The position numbers and the translations under genes are program-made. A DNA stretch of 64,000 nt from the NCBI GenBank assembly GCA_021399435.1, contig JAJTUP010000020.1, positions 868,001 to 932,000 on the forward strand, in the 5' to 3' direction. The notes below the pieces were generated by a model. It did no database searches and had not been told where the DNA came from. It was given only the letters and a program-made list of their open reading frames with translations. This document shows positions 22,061-34,765 of this stretch, piece by piece (position 1 is the stretch's first letter; every line of letters begins with the position of its first letter). This DNA is from Diaporthe sp. PMI_573 (taxonomy: Eukaryota > Ascomycota > Sordariomycetes > Diaporthales > Diaporthaceae).

Positions 22061-24560
22061 CTAATTCTCTCCGTTGTGCCTCGCTAATGGCGCCAAGAGC
22101 TCCGTGTCACTGTCGTAGTCGCCGAAGAGGGAATCGTTATCGGAGCCTTGCCAAGTCATGTCGCCCTCGTAGGACAATTGCTGAAGAGCCTGCTCGTGCT
22201 CGACGGCTTCTTGCTGCTCGGCTGGCTGAGAGTTCTGATTTGCCTTCTGTTTCTGTCCGGGCGGACACCAATTAGGGAAAAGCAGCCGAAGGTTCAATTC
22301 ATTGCGCTTCTGCTCCTGGATAGCAGCCTGATCGTGGGACTGGTTGGTGGAGCCCATGGTGGGTTCGCCCTGGTCAGCTGGAGCAGACTCGATTTGGGCG
22401 TTGATGCCCACGTCTTGAGTTCCGTCGTTGCTGTGAAGGCCCCTGTAGCCGTCTGACGTGCCAAATTGATTTTGCGCCGGCGCGAAGAACTCCTGATTTC
22501 GAATCGCCGCTGGAGCAGAAGCCTGACTATTCTGCTGATAGTTCTGGGCGACGCCCAAGAGACTTGGGTCGATGTTCTGGTCGACCACGCGGTAAGTTGG
22601 GTTGTTGATTTGCTGAGTCTGCGAGACCGTGACGTAGCTCAGATGGTTCGGACCCTGAGTCTGGTTGAACGCAAATAGACTCGGGTTTGCTGAACCTTGA
22701 GCGGTGCAGACGGCGTTGAGATGAGGGTTGCTGCCGTTCAAACCCGCAGCGGGGAGCTGAGATTGCTGCACCTGCTGTTGCTGCCGTTGAGGAACCGGCC
22801 CCCGGGACTGGACTTGTGCTGGTCGCGAGGGGCTCTTAGTGGTTCGGGCGCGTTTGGCAGGACGACTCTGCGAACGCTGGGCTGAGTTGACTCCGTTGGC
22901 ACTCCCGACATTGGCTTCCTACGCCGCTGTCTGGGAAGTGCTCACGGCGTCTGAGATCTCAGCCGCAGCCTCGGGCCTCTCCTCCTCCTCAGCCTGCCTC
23001 TTGTTGTTGCCTTTGCCCCTGGGCGTAGCCTTGCCGTGACCGGATCTGGCTTTTCCCCGCGAAGTTGTGTCTGCCTTGAGAACCTTGTTCTTGCGGTTGT
23101 TGTTTTCTACGTTGACTTTCTTTTGACGACGTTCGCCTGCAGGATCCGCGGCAATGCGAGAGATCCAATCGGCGGTCGTTGTTGCGCTTCGGCAAAGCAA
23201 TTTGTTGACCTGGAACGAAAATTAGTAATTGTATCGGCATGGGAGGTAACAAGACGACCTACGCTTAATGCCTCTACGACCTGGTTGACTTTGGTGTTGA
23301 AGTCGTCCTCTTGGATGACCTTCGCACGAATCTGTATTCCTCGCTGGACGCGGAGCATATCGTCCTATTGTGGCATAGAGATTAGTTTCTATACACCATC
23401 GAGCTCTAGGTAGTCAAACTTACCATTAGTTTGTCAGCGAGTATCTCTACTTCAATGAGTGACGTTTCCCGGATGGCCTTGAGTGCGTAGCAGTTGACGT
23501 TGTCTGCTGAGTCCGAGACATGATCCTGCTCGCCGTCGAGTTTGAAGAAGGCGTCAGAGATACGATGAATCATCTCCAGTCGTCCAGAATCGTTGGCAGG
23601 GTAGCCGACAGATTTGTCCTCGACCTTGCTGCTCTTCCCCTTGGCCGCTTTGACCGCGTTTTCGTACCGGGCGACGTCTGCCTTGTTGCGAATATGCCCT
23701 CTGAACTTTCCGCCTTTCTCCTCAAGCAATTGGTTTACATGCTCTTGGAATTCCTTGGAGATCTCGGTGCACTCCGCAGGCTTAGCTTGCTCTGCAGCAA
23801 CAACGTTTCCGGTAGAAATAGTCTCGGCAGGTGATGTAGTTTGTGGTGTATGCTCGACGCAAGTTTGTTGACGAACCGCAACAGGATCAGGGTATCCGGC
23901 AGAAGGCATGCTTTGGTTGATGAATTGATTGGAATAGTCGATGTGAGGGTGAGCTGAGTGGACATTGGGCGTATTGCTGCCAAAGGAGTTCGCGTAGACA
24001 GCATAGTCCGTAGGGTTGTTCATCGTTGCGGGATTCTGAAAGCTCTGGCCGTTGCAGTTGGCTTCGGGGTTCTGGATCTGGCCTGAAGAGAAGGCCATGT
24101 AGGGTTGAGAAAGAGCCGCCATGGCATTGGGATTGGTCTCATTGGCCATCATCGGATTCCAACCGTGAGCGTTGAAGAGGGGCTGACTGGCAAAGCGATG
24201 TTGAGCTTGAAGATGCGCGTGCTGGTTGTGCTGCGTGTTGCCCTGCGTGTGGCCTGGCTCGAGGAACGTAGGAGCGGTGGGGACGTTGCGAATTGGCATG
24301 TTGTACGTCATGTCGTTCATGTTGACGAATTGCTGGCCAGTCAGGCCGAGCTGGCCCTGGACATGGCCCTGCGGGGTGTACGTGCCATGAGGAATAGACA
24401 CAGCCGGAGAGTAGTTGACTTGGATGGGGGTTTGCTGGGCCGCGCCATCGAACTGGTTGATTTGCTGACGAATGAAGCTAGGATGACCGTGAGTGCCGTT
24501 GCTAGTCATTTGCAGACCATTGAAGCGAGATTGACCCTGGGCACCGTTGTTGGTCTGCAT
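22061..24560 (-). CDS. Q/N-rich protein A, two conserved halves separated by an in-frame TAG
   Basis: Exons are 24560-23424, 23364-23263 and 23209 leftward; both introns are GTAAGT/GTAGGT...AG in phase 0. The first product is 509 residues. It has a Q/N/P-rich, prion-like N-terminal ~240 residues, then a conserved core with GHIRNKADVARY, a segment around ILADKLM at the first intron, and a Lys/Arg-rich nuclear-localisation-like tract (GKGNNKR), ending QTAA-TAG at 22919. The same frame then stays open for 285 more codons to TAG at 22061. It carries SQSRPAKRARTTK, IDPSLL and a C-terminal DNDSLFGD motif. The first Met after the stop is about 188 codons on, so separate initiation is unlikely. Paralogue B has the same design. 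The function is unknown; nuclear and DNA/RNA-associated is a guess from the basic tracts. Readthrough would give about 795 residues. Confidence 0.72.
22919..22921 (-). promoter_or_regulatory. Candidate readthrough (or spliced-out) TAG codon in gene A
   Basis: The context is GCG TAG GAA on the minus strand. It is the only stop between the conserved N- and C-terminal halves. It does not match the known strong readthrough contexts UGA-CUA or UAG-CARYYA. In A only, GTGAGC at 22945 and CAG ending at 22877 could define a 69-bp, in-frame intron that removes it. B has no equivalent donor. Confidence 0.55.
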
Positions 24561-26346
24561 AGTGCCAGTGATGAGACTCCTGAATGAATTTGTTTGTCAG
24601 TATTGCATGGAGACAACGTATTTGTCGTTCGTCGTAGTGTCCCAACTACTCGAAGGATTCGGCTGATGAAGTTGTCTGAAGATATGGGAGGGGAAGAGGT
24701 CTACAAATCGTAGATATCTGAGAAAAGAAGTTGCTGCGAGAGTGGTTGTTTGCAGAAGGAAAGGTGAACTTTTACTAACCTGTAGACGAGGAAGTGAATC
24801 TGTACCTGTACAGGGACAGGTGAAAGTGTACCAGTAGGCGTTTGCCGAAGAGGCAGGTTGCTGAATCGAGACCAACTTCAATTTGAAGACCTTTTTAGGG
24901 AGAAGTCTGCAGAAGAAGCGTCAGGGAAAGGAAGAGGTCTGGTGAAGCGTATGGAGAGAATCTTCGATACGTAGGTGTCGAAGGGTTGACTAGAACTGTC
25001 AAAGTCTACGACGTTTGTTTTCGAAGTAGTTGTAGATGGTCAGAATCTAATTGCAGAAGGAGGTCGGAAGATCTTTGCTACAAATAGTGCTCGTTTTCGA
25101 TTCACTGCGTCCCAATTCACTATCTCGGTACCTAGGTACCAGTAGACAGAATGTGGGCTTGACGGCCGACCTGCCCATGTCACGATAATTCACTTCACCG
25201 AAAAGCGTTTGGATCTTATCTTCGGGCTTGGTGGCTTATGTAACCTAGTCTGTGGAGGCCGTATCGCGGCGTATGCTTCACTCGAATGTGGAAGGGTTGT
25301 CCTGCTTCATAAGCGATGCCTTCGGGTATGAGTGATGTTCTGGGCAGGCTTCATATCTATCTAGGACCCAGCAGAACCCGCCGCTATCACATCGGGAGGT
25401 CTACGAATCACTCGTCACGCGAGCCGTTTGCCACCGGCGTAGCTATACAGTATCATCACGAGCATCCTTACGTATTCACTGGGACCGTAGGCTTCTGGGT
25501 AGATGTTCTCGGTGGCTGTTGAAAAAAACTTTGGGCTGGGGATGGGGAAATATGTCGACAAGTCAAAGATGGACATCAGTGTCGTCACGCCTTGCGCCAG
25601 ACGTCTGAGGTATTGAGTAGGGCTATGGTTCTCACCCATAGATCAGTTAAATGAGTGTTAGTATGACCTGGACAGTCGAGAAGGCTTTCAATATCAAGCG
25701 TGATTACAGCTAGCAAATCCCTTAAGTATACCGGCCAAAATACCACATTAGTCGATGGTCGGATCAAACGTTCTAGCAGTATATAAGTGCCCTACAGTCA
25801 CAATTTTCAGCACACTTCTGCAGATGAGAAGATAAGTTTACTAGCAAGTCACAGGTTTCAATACACTGGGGAGATATTTCGGTCAAAACACCATTTTGGC
25901 AGACTCTGTCACTTGATTGTTTGTGACGATTAGATATTTATATATAAGACTAACAGGTCGAAGAAGTCTCATACACTGATATTTGTTTACATAGAGCTGT
26001 TCGTGCTCATAGCAGACGCAGGAGCTTGCACGCCTTTTCATTCCGGTCTCCGTCCCAAAATCCGTCCTTTCATTCCTCCTCCATCTCAAATCCTTCCCTC
26101 CATTCCATGTTCGGGGCGGCACCACTAGATTGACGGTCTATCGTCTTGCCCAGTCGTCTGATGGCATTTTCGCTTTTGTTTTGTACGCTAGCCCTGTGAC
26201 GCGGGATCAAAGACGTTTCTTGGTCTCTCCCTCTCGAGATCGGTTTCCCAGAGCCCGGATGAATGAGACGACCGTCTCGAATGCTTCCACTCCAACACTC
26301 TCATGTCCCCTAGCATCCGAACTTCCGTGTTCCTCCCAGACGCAGC
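24561..26346. other. Region between tandem paralogues A and B
   Basis: About 1.8 kb holding the 5' leader and promoter of A (left part) and the 3' flank of B (right part). The stretch at roughly 25890-26115 resembles 21650-21850, the 3' flank of A: both have a (G/C)A(A/G)ACTCT(A/G)TCACTT element, a GTCTCATA element and a CCTCCATCTCA element in the same order. This shows that the duplication included flanking DNA. No independent gene is supported. Confidence 0.5.
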
Positions 26347-28543
26347 CTAGTTCTGGGCATTGAAGTCGGCCAACGGCTGTAGCTTCGCCGCCCAGTCCTC
26401 CTCGCCAAACAGATCGTCTAGGTCCAGCTCACGATCATTGTTTTCGTTTGAAGGTTGCTCGCTCGCTTGTTCTCTATGCTGCTCTTTCTGAGCGACGGTC
26501 TGCTCCGGATTGGTAGCAGCCTGCAAGTCGGCCGAGCACTGATAGAGGCCGGTTGGTGACTCGCCCCGCTGAGCCAGCTTGAGTGCGGTCTCGAGGTCCA
26601 TGTAAGAGGAAGACTGGCCGCTTCCATAGTCCCCCCAGCCCTCGGGCATGGTGTATTCGCAGCCCATTTGGTCAAAGTAAGTTTGGTTATCGTTTGCTCC
26701 AGCATCGGGGCCTTCATCTTGAGCTCCGTCGGCCTGGATTGGTCCGACGTTTTTGCTGGCAGAATTGGTGGTTTGATGAGTCTGCTCAGCGAGACCGTGG
26801 TTCTGGTCGTTATTGGCGAGGTTGATTTTGTAGAGAGCTGGGTCTACGATCTGACTTTGATTGTTGTTCTGGGTCGTCGTGTTGATGACGCCCTGGTGCG
26901 AATTGACGGCACCTTGAGTTGGGTATTGAGTGGGCTGGATTGGCTGAACCTGCTCCTGTGTGGTAGCCTGGGGTGGGTTCTGGGCTTGAGGCGACTGGGA
27001 GGAGTTTTTGGTAGTCCGCTGGCGCTTGGCGGGACGAGTTTGAGACGGATTTGCTGAGTTTCGACTGTCGTCTGCATTCTTGGCATTGGCGCTCTAAGCC
27101 GCAGCCTGAGATGCTCGGACAGCCTCATTCTCAGCAACAGCCTGGTGTGGGGACTCGGGCTCGGGCTCAGCCTCAGCCTCGGCGACCCTCTTGCCCTTGC
27201 CCTTTCTCGCTGTTCCCTTTCTCTGGTTCGCCTCTTTGAGAGCCTTGTTTTTGCTGGCGTTATTTCTCATGTTGGCGAGTTTCTTGTGGCGCTCAGTTGA
27301 GGGATCAGCCGCAACGCGAGCGAGAAAGTCGCCAGATTCAATGGCGCTCTTGCAGAGTGGCTTGTTTGCGCTCAGAGCTGCCACCACCTGGTCCACCTTG
27401 GCCGCGAAGCTAGCTTCTTGAACGACCTTGGTCTCTGCAGGAACCACAGGATTTCCTGATTGGATTTTCTGCATTGCCTCCTGTTTTGAATATTAGCAAT
27501 GGTCTTTCTCACCCAGGCAGCGTTACAGTAGAACTTACCATCAAATCGTCGGCCAGGAGCTCAACCTCCACGCGGGGGAGTGACTGGACGGTTCTGACCG
27601 CCAAAGAATTTAGGAAATTGCCACTATCCGATACGGGATCCTGGTTGCCATCTAAGTTGACGATGGCCTCAAAGATTCGCTGTCTGACTCTCATTTCGCC
27701 AGCTTCATCAGTGGGATAGTCATGACACCTTTGGTTGTAGTTGTCGCCGCGGATCTTTGACTTCCAGACCGCTTGCTTGTACCGGAGGGCGTCAGCCTTG
27801 TTCCGAATGTGGCCAGCGTAGTCCGTGCCCTTCTGCTGTACAAGATCGTTGACTTGACCCTGAAAGCCTTCAGGGAGCTTGGTGCCCGTTGAAGACTGAG
27901 CGGACTCTGGTGTACCAGCATTATTCAGATGACTGGGAGCAAGAGTAGAGTGGCTGGCGGAGTGATTGGTGTGATTTTCAGGTAGATGCGATGGATCGAC
28001 AATAGGTGTGTTGTCGCCAGATGAACTCGCGTAAGCAGAGTCAGTATGATGTAGCGTAGAGTAGTTCTGATTCCCCAGGAGATTCTGGTACTGCTGAGGC
28101 CCCGAACTCTGTTGAGGAGCTTGGTAGCAGTGTTGGGAGTCACCGATCTGCTGATTGACCATGTAGTTTTGGATGTGCTGCACTTGTTCGGGCCGCCGAG
28201 AGAGCGCTCCGAAGATTTGAGAGATCTCAGCCATGACGGCAGGGTTGTTGAGCACCATCGACGTCGCGGGGGCCCAGCTGTTGGAGGAGCGTGGCTGGTG
28301 GCTATTGAAGAGCTGAAGGGGCTGCTGACCCTGAGGAGCGAGCTGCAAGTTGCCATTCATCTGCTGCTGAACGGCGAAGCTGCCCGTGGGCTGGACTTGA
28401 TGACCGTGCGGGTTGTGCGCGTTGTGGTGAGCAACGTGCATGGTTGCAGAGAAGTGAGGTGGGCTTGCCGAGTTTGTGCCTTTGATGTTGGAAGTCGGCT
28501 GGTTGGTGAAGTCAGATTGAGATTGACCGTTGTTGGCCTGCAT
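26347..28543 (-). CDS. Q/N-rich protein B, tandem paralogue of A with the same in-frame TAG
   Basis: Exons are 28543-27539 and 27480 leftward, with one 58-bp phase-0 intron (GTAAGT...ACAG) at the same place as the first intron of A. The second intron of A is absent; the core continues directly through ALSANKPLCK. The first product is 463 residues: a Q/N/H-rich N-terminus, a conserved core with GHIRNKADALRY, a KGKGKR basic tract, then QAAA-TAG at 27094. The same frame continues 248 codons to TAG at 26347, with SQTRPAKRQRTTK right after the stop, IVDPALY, and a C-terminal DLDDLFGEED motif. Readthrough would give about 712 residues. The extension has diverged strongly from A yet keeps its frame and motifs, which argues that it is translated. 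The biochemical role is unknown. Confidence 0.72.
27094..27096 (-). promoter_or_regulatory. Candidate readthrough TAG codon in gene B
   Basis: The context is GCT TAG AGC on the minus strand, at the position equivalent to 22919-22921 in A (both follow an S-Q-x-A-A tract and precede x-A-N). No consensus donor lies shortly upstream; the aligned site reads GTCCGA instead of GTGAGC. Confidence 0.55.
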
Positions 28544-29311
28544 GTTGTTTCTGAGTATTTCCCTGAGCGATAGTTAGATAAACGTCACAGCCATACGAGT
28601 CTCTCGCAAGCTTCGTCGAAGGATAATTCAGGAGGCAATTGAATAGAGAATAGAATTGGAAGAGATCTAGGTTAAGGAAGCAGGTTGCTGATGAAAATGA
28701 GTGTGTCGGGGGGCAGTTGTAGGTGTAGTTAGGTTTCGCGGAAGCGGGTTGCCTGGGTGCTTAGGAAAGACGCGTTGTATGTGATTCTGAAATGGTTTGT
28801 GATGAAGACATTTCCTGGGCAAACGGCGTACCTGGAGACGTGTCTGGGGAGATTTCGAACCGTGGGACATGTGTTCTAGGTGCATGCATGCGGGCTGGAG
28901 GAGGAAGGACGCGCTGCAGCGCCTTGCGCCAGATGCTTGAGGAGTAATGAGGGGGGGAAATGGCCTGGGGAGTATCACTTACTGATCAATTGACCGAGGC
29001 AGCGTATTTTGAAGAGTCAGAGAAGGTATTTTGAGAGCGTCTGAACTCAGGCAAGATGAGAAGCTTGATGGAGATGTAGACGACAAGGAAGCTGAGATGA
29101 GATCTGTAGACGACAGGCTTCGTAGAACAGACGAAAGACGTAGGTTCAGACGAAGACTGTCGAGGTTGAAGAAAGAAGAGAAGAAAGGAAAGTCAGGTCG
29201 AAGGTGGGGGACGCTGGCTATTTAAGTTGCTGGCCCTGAGGGCTGGTGATCTGGCTTCTCGGTGGGTTGCCCAGTGAAGCAATGGTGTTGACCCGTCGTC
29301 GAAGTGAATAG

Positions 29312-29608
29312 GGTGGTGATCTCGACTAGCCTTGAATTTTGTGGGTCTCGACGAGTGAATGAACAGAGTGAAGGCCAGTTAGCTAGCCGTGGGCAAACGG
29401 TTGAAGCTATTCTCAGGGCGAGATATTTCCAAATCGGGTATAGACCGCCGGCGCCCAGGGGTGGTGATCTAGATCAGCCGTGTTTCTGTGGGTCCCCACG
29501 TGTGAATGGTATCAGTCAAGGTCAACTAGCGCGGCTATGGGCTCGAGGCTGAAGGCATTCACAAGGCCAGATAGTTCCAAATCGGGTATAGATCGTTGAG
29601 GCTCAGGG
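29312..29608. repeat. Two tandem, diverged ~149-bp direct repeats
   Basis: Copy 1 (29312-29460) and copy 2 (29462-29608) both start GGTGATCT, share GTGGGTC and GTGAATG internally, carry CCAAATCGGGTATAGA near their ends, and finish with CAGGGGT. They differ by many substitutions, so the duplication is old. The repeats lie about 0.8-1.1 kb before paralogue B's ATG. Confidence 0.75.
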
Positions 29609-30160
29609 GTCGAGGCGCCAGACTGAGATCTGCTGATTCACACAGACGAGATAGATAACGATAGGACGGAGAGGACATTTGACGAAAATAGTCTAGTGGC
29701 CTTTCGCACCTGAGTTTACTGATTCAGAACACCAATGGCTAGATAATGAAGGCGTGTGTGTATATGGTGATGTGATTGTCTACGTAGTGAGGCGTTTACT
29801 GCCAGACTTCATGGCTTCAGATACGGCCTATCACCATCAAGCAGACTCTCTGCTGATAGAACATCTTCAGAGCTAGCAGAAGAGAATTATGGCTTCTCAA
29901 TCTATAATACGAGGGTAAAACAAAGTAGACAAGCAAGTCAATGTAAAACGGATGAGACAAGTACCCCCAAGAACCAATTCGAAGAGCTATGAAGAACCAG
30001 AAAGGTCTGTAGACGTAAGGAAGAGAGCCATCGAGACAAACTATCAGAATCCTCCACCAATTCCGAGGTTCCTTCGACCTGCTCTACTCTCAGCATGCCG
30101 GCGGGCCCTGTTCCTGCTTCGTGCCAGCCGGTCGGTGTGTACGTCATCAAGGCGGTTCAG

Positions 30161-30209
30161 TGACTCACTGACGATCACCAAGTGAAGTCGTTTGTGACTC
30201 AGTGACTCA
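30161..30209. promoter_or_regulatory. Cluster of three AP-1/Gcn4-type TGACTCA sites
   Basis: Exact TGACTCA occurs at 30161-30167, 30195-30201 and 30203-30209. This is the consensus bound by bZIP factors of the Gcn4/Cpc1 and AP-1 type. The cluster is 1.6 kb before paralogue B and 560 bp beyond the subtilase 3' end, so its target is unclear. Confidence 0.45.
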
Positions 30210-30769
30210 ATCAGATGCATTCACTGGTGAGTGGCGGCAAACGATTTTCGTGGTTACTTCGTAACGTCCCGGCCAAGTGTCCTGCGATGGGTGCATGCGA
30301 GGCATAATCGATTGGATGGCCCGAGCTTCTAGATGTAGTCTTCGCCCAATTCTCACGCTACGAGCTGTAGTCACTATCTAAATTTCCCGGATAGGAAAGG
30401 TGGCTCGATTCAGACTTACGCCCAGGCTGATCACTGTTTGTGTGGGGACAAGGGTGAGGCGAGATCAATGTTGATAACAATGATAAGATCGGATTGGGTC
30501 AAGTCTCACGAGACAGCCGCCGGCTGATTAAACCAAGTGCAATTCGGAGCGAGCTGCGAATGTTGTACAATAAGTGAATTGTATATCAGATTACGTCAAG
30601 ACCCATGTCCCAAAGCTTCTCTGGCATAACTAAAGTGACCAATCATCTTGTGAATCGTAAACGCTAACCATGAAGTGTCGTTAAATCTATAGCTGCGTAG
30701 GCGTCATCAAGATCACAGAGCTATTTTTGGAACAAAAATTCCCCTAGCCCTAGACAAAAGCACAATGAA

Positions 30770-32177
<1,408 letters not shown>

Positions 32178-32287
32178 GATGGTGTAATATCAGGAAGTAG
32201 AGATGATTGATAAGAGGAAGTATCGAGCTGCTGCAGATGTGGCCTTATCGTAGTTCTATCAGAGTACTCAACCTCCTCCATGCCTCT

Positions 32288-32296
32288 CTTTATATA
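32288..32296 (-). promoter_or_regulatory. TATA box of the subtilase gene
   Basis: On the minus strand TATATAAAG ends 111 bases before the ATG at 32177. Spacing and sequence fit a fungal TATA promoter, in line with an inducible secreted enzyme. Confidence 0.6.
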
Positions 32297-34714
32297 CTCA
32301 GGACCAAGAGATGTGTTCAGCGCTTACCGCGAACGTGCCTCCTCGCAGAAGCAAACCCCTCTCCTGGACGAGCTGCAGCCAAGAGCTCACGAGACTCGCC
32401 ATTCCGATGTCGAAATGGCTTATCGCGGCCTCATCCTACCCAGAGGAAGGCGACATTGGCCTGCATATTTCGCTCGTGAGCCGACCTTGCTGACTGCCTC
32501 ATGATAACGTGCTCATGGTGGTGGGAACCGCTGTGTTGTTGACCCCAGTCATGGCCTGAAGTCCAATGAGGCACAGTGGTTGGCCGACGCGGCAGGCGAG
32601 AAGATGCAGTATCGTCTTGGCGATGGAACGTTGAGGGTCCACTGTAGATTTGATAGTCTTCTTTGTGGCTTGAACAACTTCCCGAGTGCGAAGGTACAGA
32701 AAGCTTTGCCTTGCTTAAAGAGACTTGGCGTCCATGACTGCAACCCTCGAGTCGCCAGCGAGGTGGTGGCACAGCTTGCGAGGTGTGATGCTATTCCCGC
32801 GCCAAGCCAACTTTTGGTGGGGGATCCTGCACGTAGAGATCCTTTTCATCTCCATGCAGTATGTCACCCTACACCGATCTAGGCGCCGCTGTGTTGATCG
32901 TTACACGCCGTACTGTATCCGGCGGCCGTGCCCGCGTCCAAGCTCTTGGGAATATCGGCCAGCGTTCCGAAAAATGCAACGATGCAGTCACCAGTTTGAC
33001 TGACAGCGACTAATGCGAGGTTCACATACGAGGCCGGGCGAAAACAACAAAGTGGAGACGTTCCCAGCCCCTCCCCCTCCCCAAGCGAACTGGTTCTCTG
33101 TCGCGGGGAAAAGTGGGAATGAGCGTCGCACGAACAGCATTATACCCTGCGGGCCGCAGGATCAAGGGCCACGATGACAGGGCGGTCAGAGAATGAGAAG
33201 TGAAGACGCGAGATAACGCCTTTCCCACCAATGCAACATTGTGACCGGCCTTCAGCACTAGCGGCTGCACACGAGCTCCCAGCTCTGACTCGCTGTAACG
33301 GTTCGGTGGGTGGCATTGGCTGATATCTCGAAGCACCATTACGGCACATCTCATCGAATGGAGAAGTCGTTGGGGGTACTTAATGTCGGGGAGGATGGTA
33401 GGGAGTAAGACCACGACAATGATAGTGACACTCAAAAGGATGGCAGAGGGGTGGGGAAACACCTGCCCAAGTGGGCATCAGCAGGTTTTCACGTCGCAAA
33501 GACTCGCAAAGACATGTTTGCAGTTCGGCACACCGAGGCAATCATTCCAGTTGGATGATAAACTCGATGAGCAAGATTGCCCGGTTATGGTGGCAGAGGC
33601 ACCCTTGAACGGCGAGGCGCGGCGGAGGCAGAGTGGGAGTTGCGTGATGTGCTCTGCTCATGGGAAGATGCAATCTTGCTGGGCAGCCGGAATGAGTATC
33701 GGAGTCGTGCTCGAGCATGACACCAAAGCTCGTCAGCGTCCGCCGCTGCCACCGGGACAGATGCATTCTTCTTTCAGAGCCTGATAGGCATTGAGAAGAG
33801 ACACAGCGCTGAATAAACGCTGTTTGAGCACCTTGAGTTGGAACAGCTGATCGGTTGAAGTCGAAATAAGGTTACGGGATTGCCGGACCAACCTTGACCC
33901 TATTCGATCTGGAATACAAACGTGCTGATTCAATAGACGCAGACTATCGATTCCTCCCGATGAGATTGCTGACGGCCGTTGAGCGGGGACAAGACTCCCT
34001 GCATACCAATGCCGAAGCCAAACTAGCTTTCGCTCTTCTGAACTTGATCTCAGGGGCAAAGGTGGAAAGTAGCTCTCATGCTCGCATTCTTCAGAGGAGC
34101 GTTGATGGACTCCATCGCGCAAGAGAGTGGATGTTCTCGCCTGTTGGCGGCGGCCCCGCCGAATAGGCTGCCAGATTTGGCGACCGAATTCCCGCTCTGC
34201 TTATGGGCTTATCTCAGGAGCTCCGACGAGTTCCCACGGAATCGAAGACGCACCGGCCACACGAAGCTGAGGTTGCAGACCGACTCCTGACACATGCGAC
34301 AGAGCACGTGCAGGGACAATGGACAAAATCTCGCGCATCGACGGACGCCAGGTGAATATGGGTACCCCGAGGTTCTACATGGCTGACAATCCAAATTTGA
34401 AGGTACGGACGGGTCGCTGTGAGTCAAGGCCGGGGAAAATACGGCGTCAAGAGCTAAGACGAGTCGTAACGAGCTAACTGTGTACATTCGGCTCTCGCCG
34501 AGGACCCTATTGTTGCTTTCAGGAGTGTTTGTAAGTAAGTACCTAGATACTGTATGTCTCGTGACTGTTGAAGTCCTCGGCGCTATCTTCTGTGGTGAGC
34601 TGAGCTCCTCTTTGAACAGTGGGCCTTTCGTGGTATCTATCTCTCTCAGGCGAGAGGTTCCTTGCCGAGGTAATGTGGTTAGAAAATCGAGGGCTCCAGT
34701 TGTTGGGGGGAGGC

Positions 34715-34765
34715 CTACAGCTAGTATTCGCCCACAGCCAGTATTCGCCCACAGCCAGTATTCGC
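34715..34765. repeat. 17-bp tandem repeat, three copies
   Basis: Three consecutive copies of CCACAGCCAGTATTCGC. The second and third (34732-34748, 34749-34765) are identical; the first (34715-34731) has two substitutions. A small minisatellite in non-coding DNA. Confidence 0.85.

Larger units (their letters stand above)
28544..30769. other. Upstream region of paralogue B and 3' flank of the subtilase
   Basis: About 2.2 kb. Positions 29030-29190 are strongly purine-rich on the plus strand, hence pyrimidine-rich on the transcribed strand of B, as in many fungal 5' leaders. Further right is a diverged 149-bp direct duplication (29312-29608), and then a cluster of three TGACTCA sites (30161-30209). 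No gene is supported. Confidence 0.5.

Noticed and set aside
22919..22921. Idea that A and B are simple pseudogenes killed by a nonsense mutation
   Set aside because: The stop is shared, no other stops appear in about 530 combined downstream codons despite strong divergence, and motifs beyond the stop are conserved. It stays possible only if the duplication is very young, which the divergence argues against.
33733..34166. Overlapping minus and plus frames of 90-130 codons between subtilase and polygalacturonase
   Set aside because: The plus frame looks helical, but there is no family, promoter or intron evidence, so I do not call a gene.
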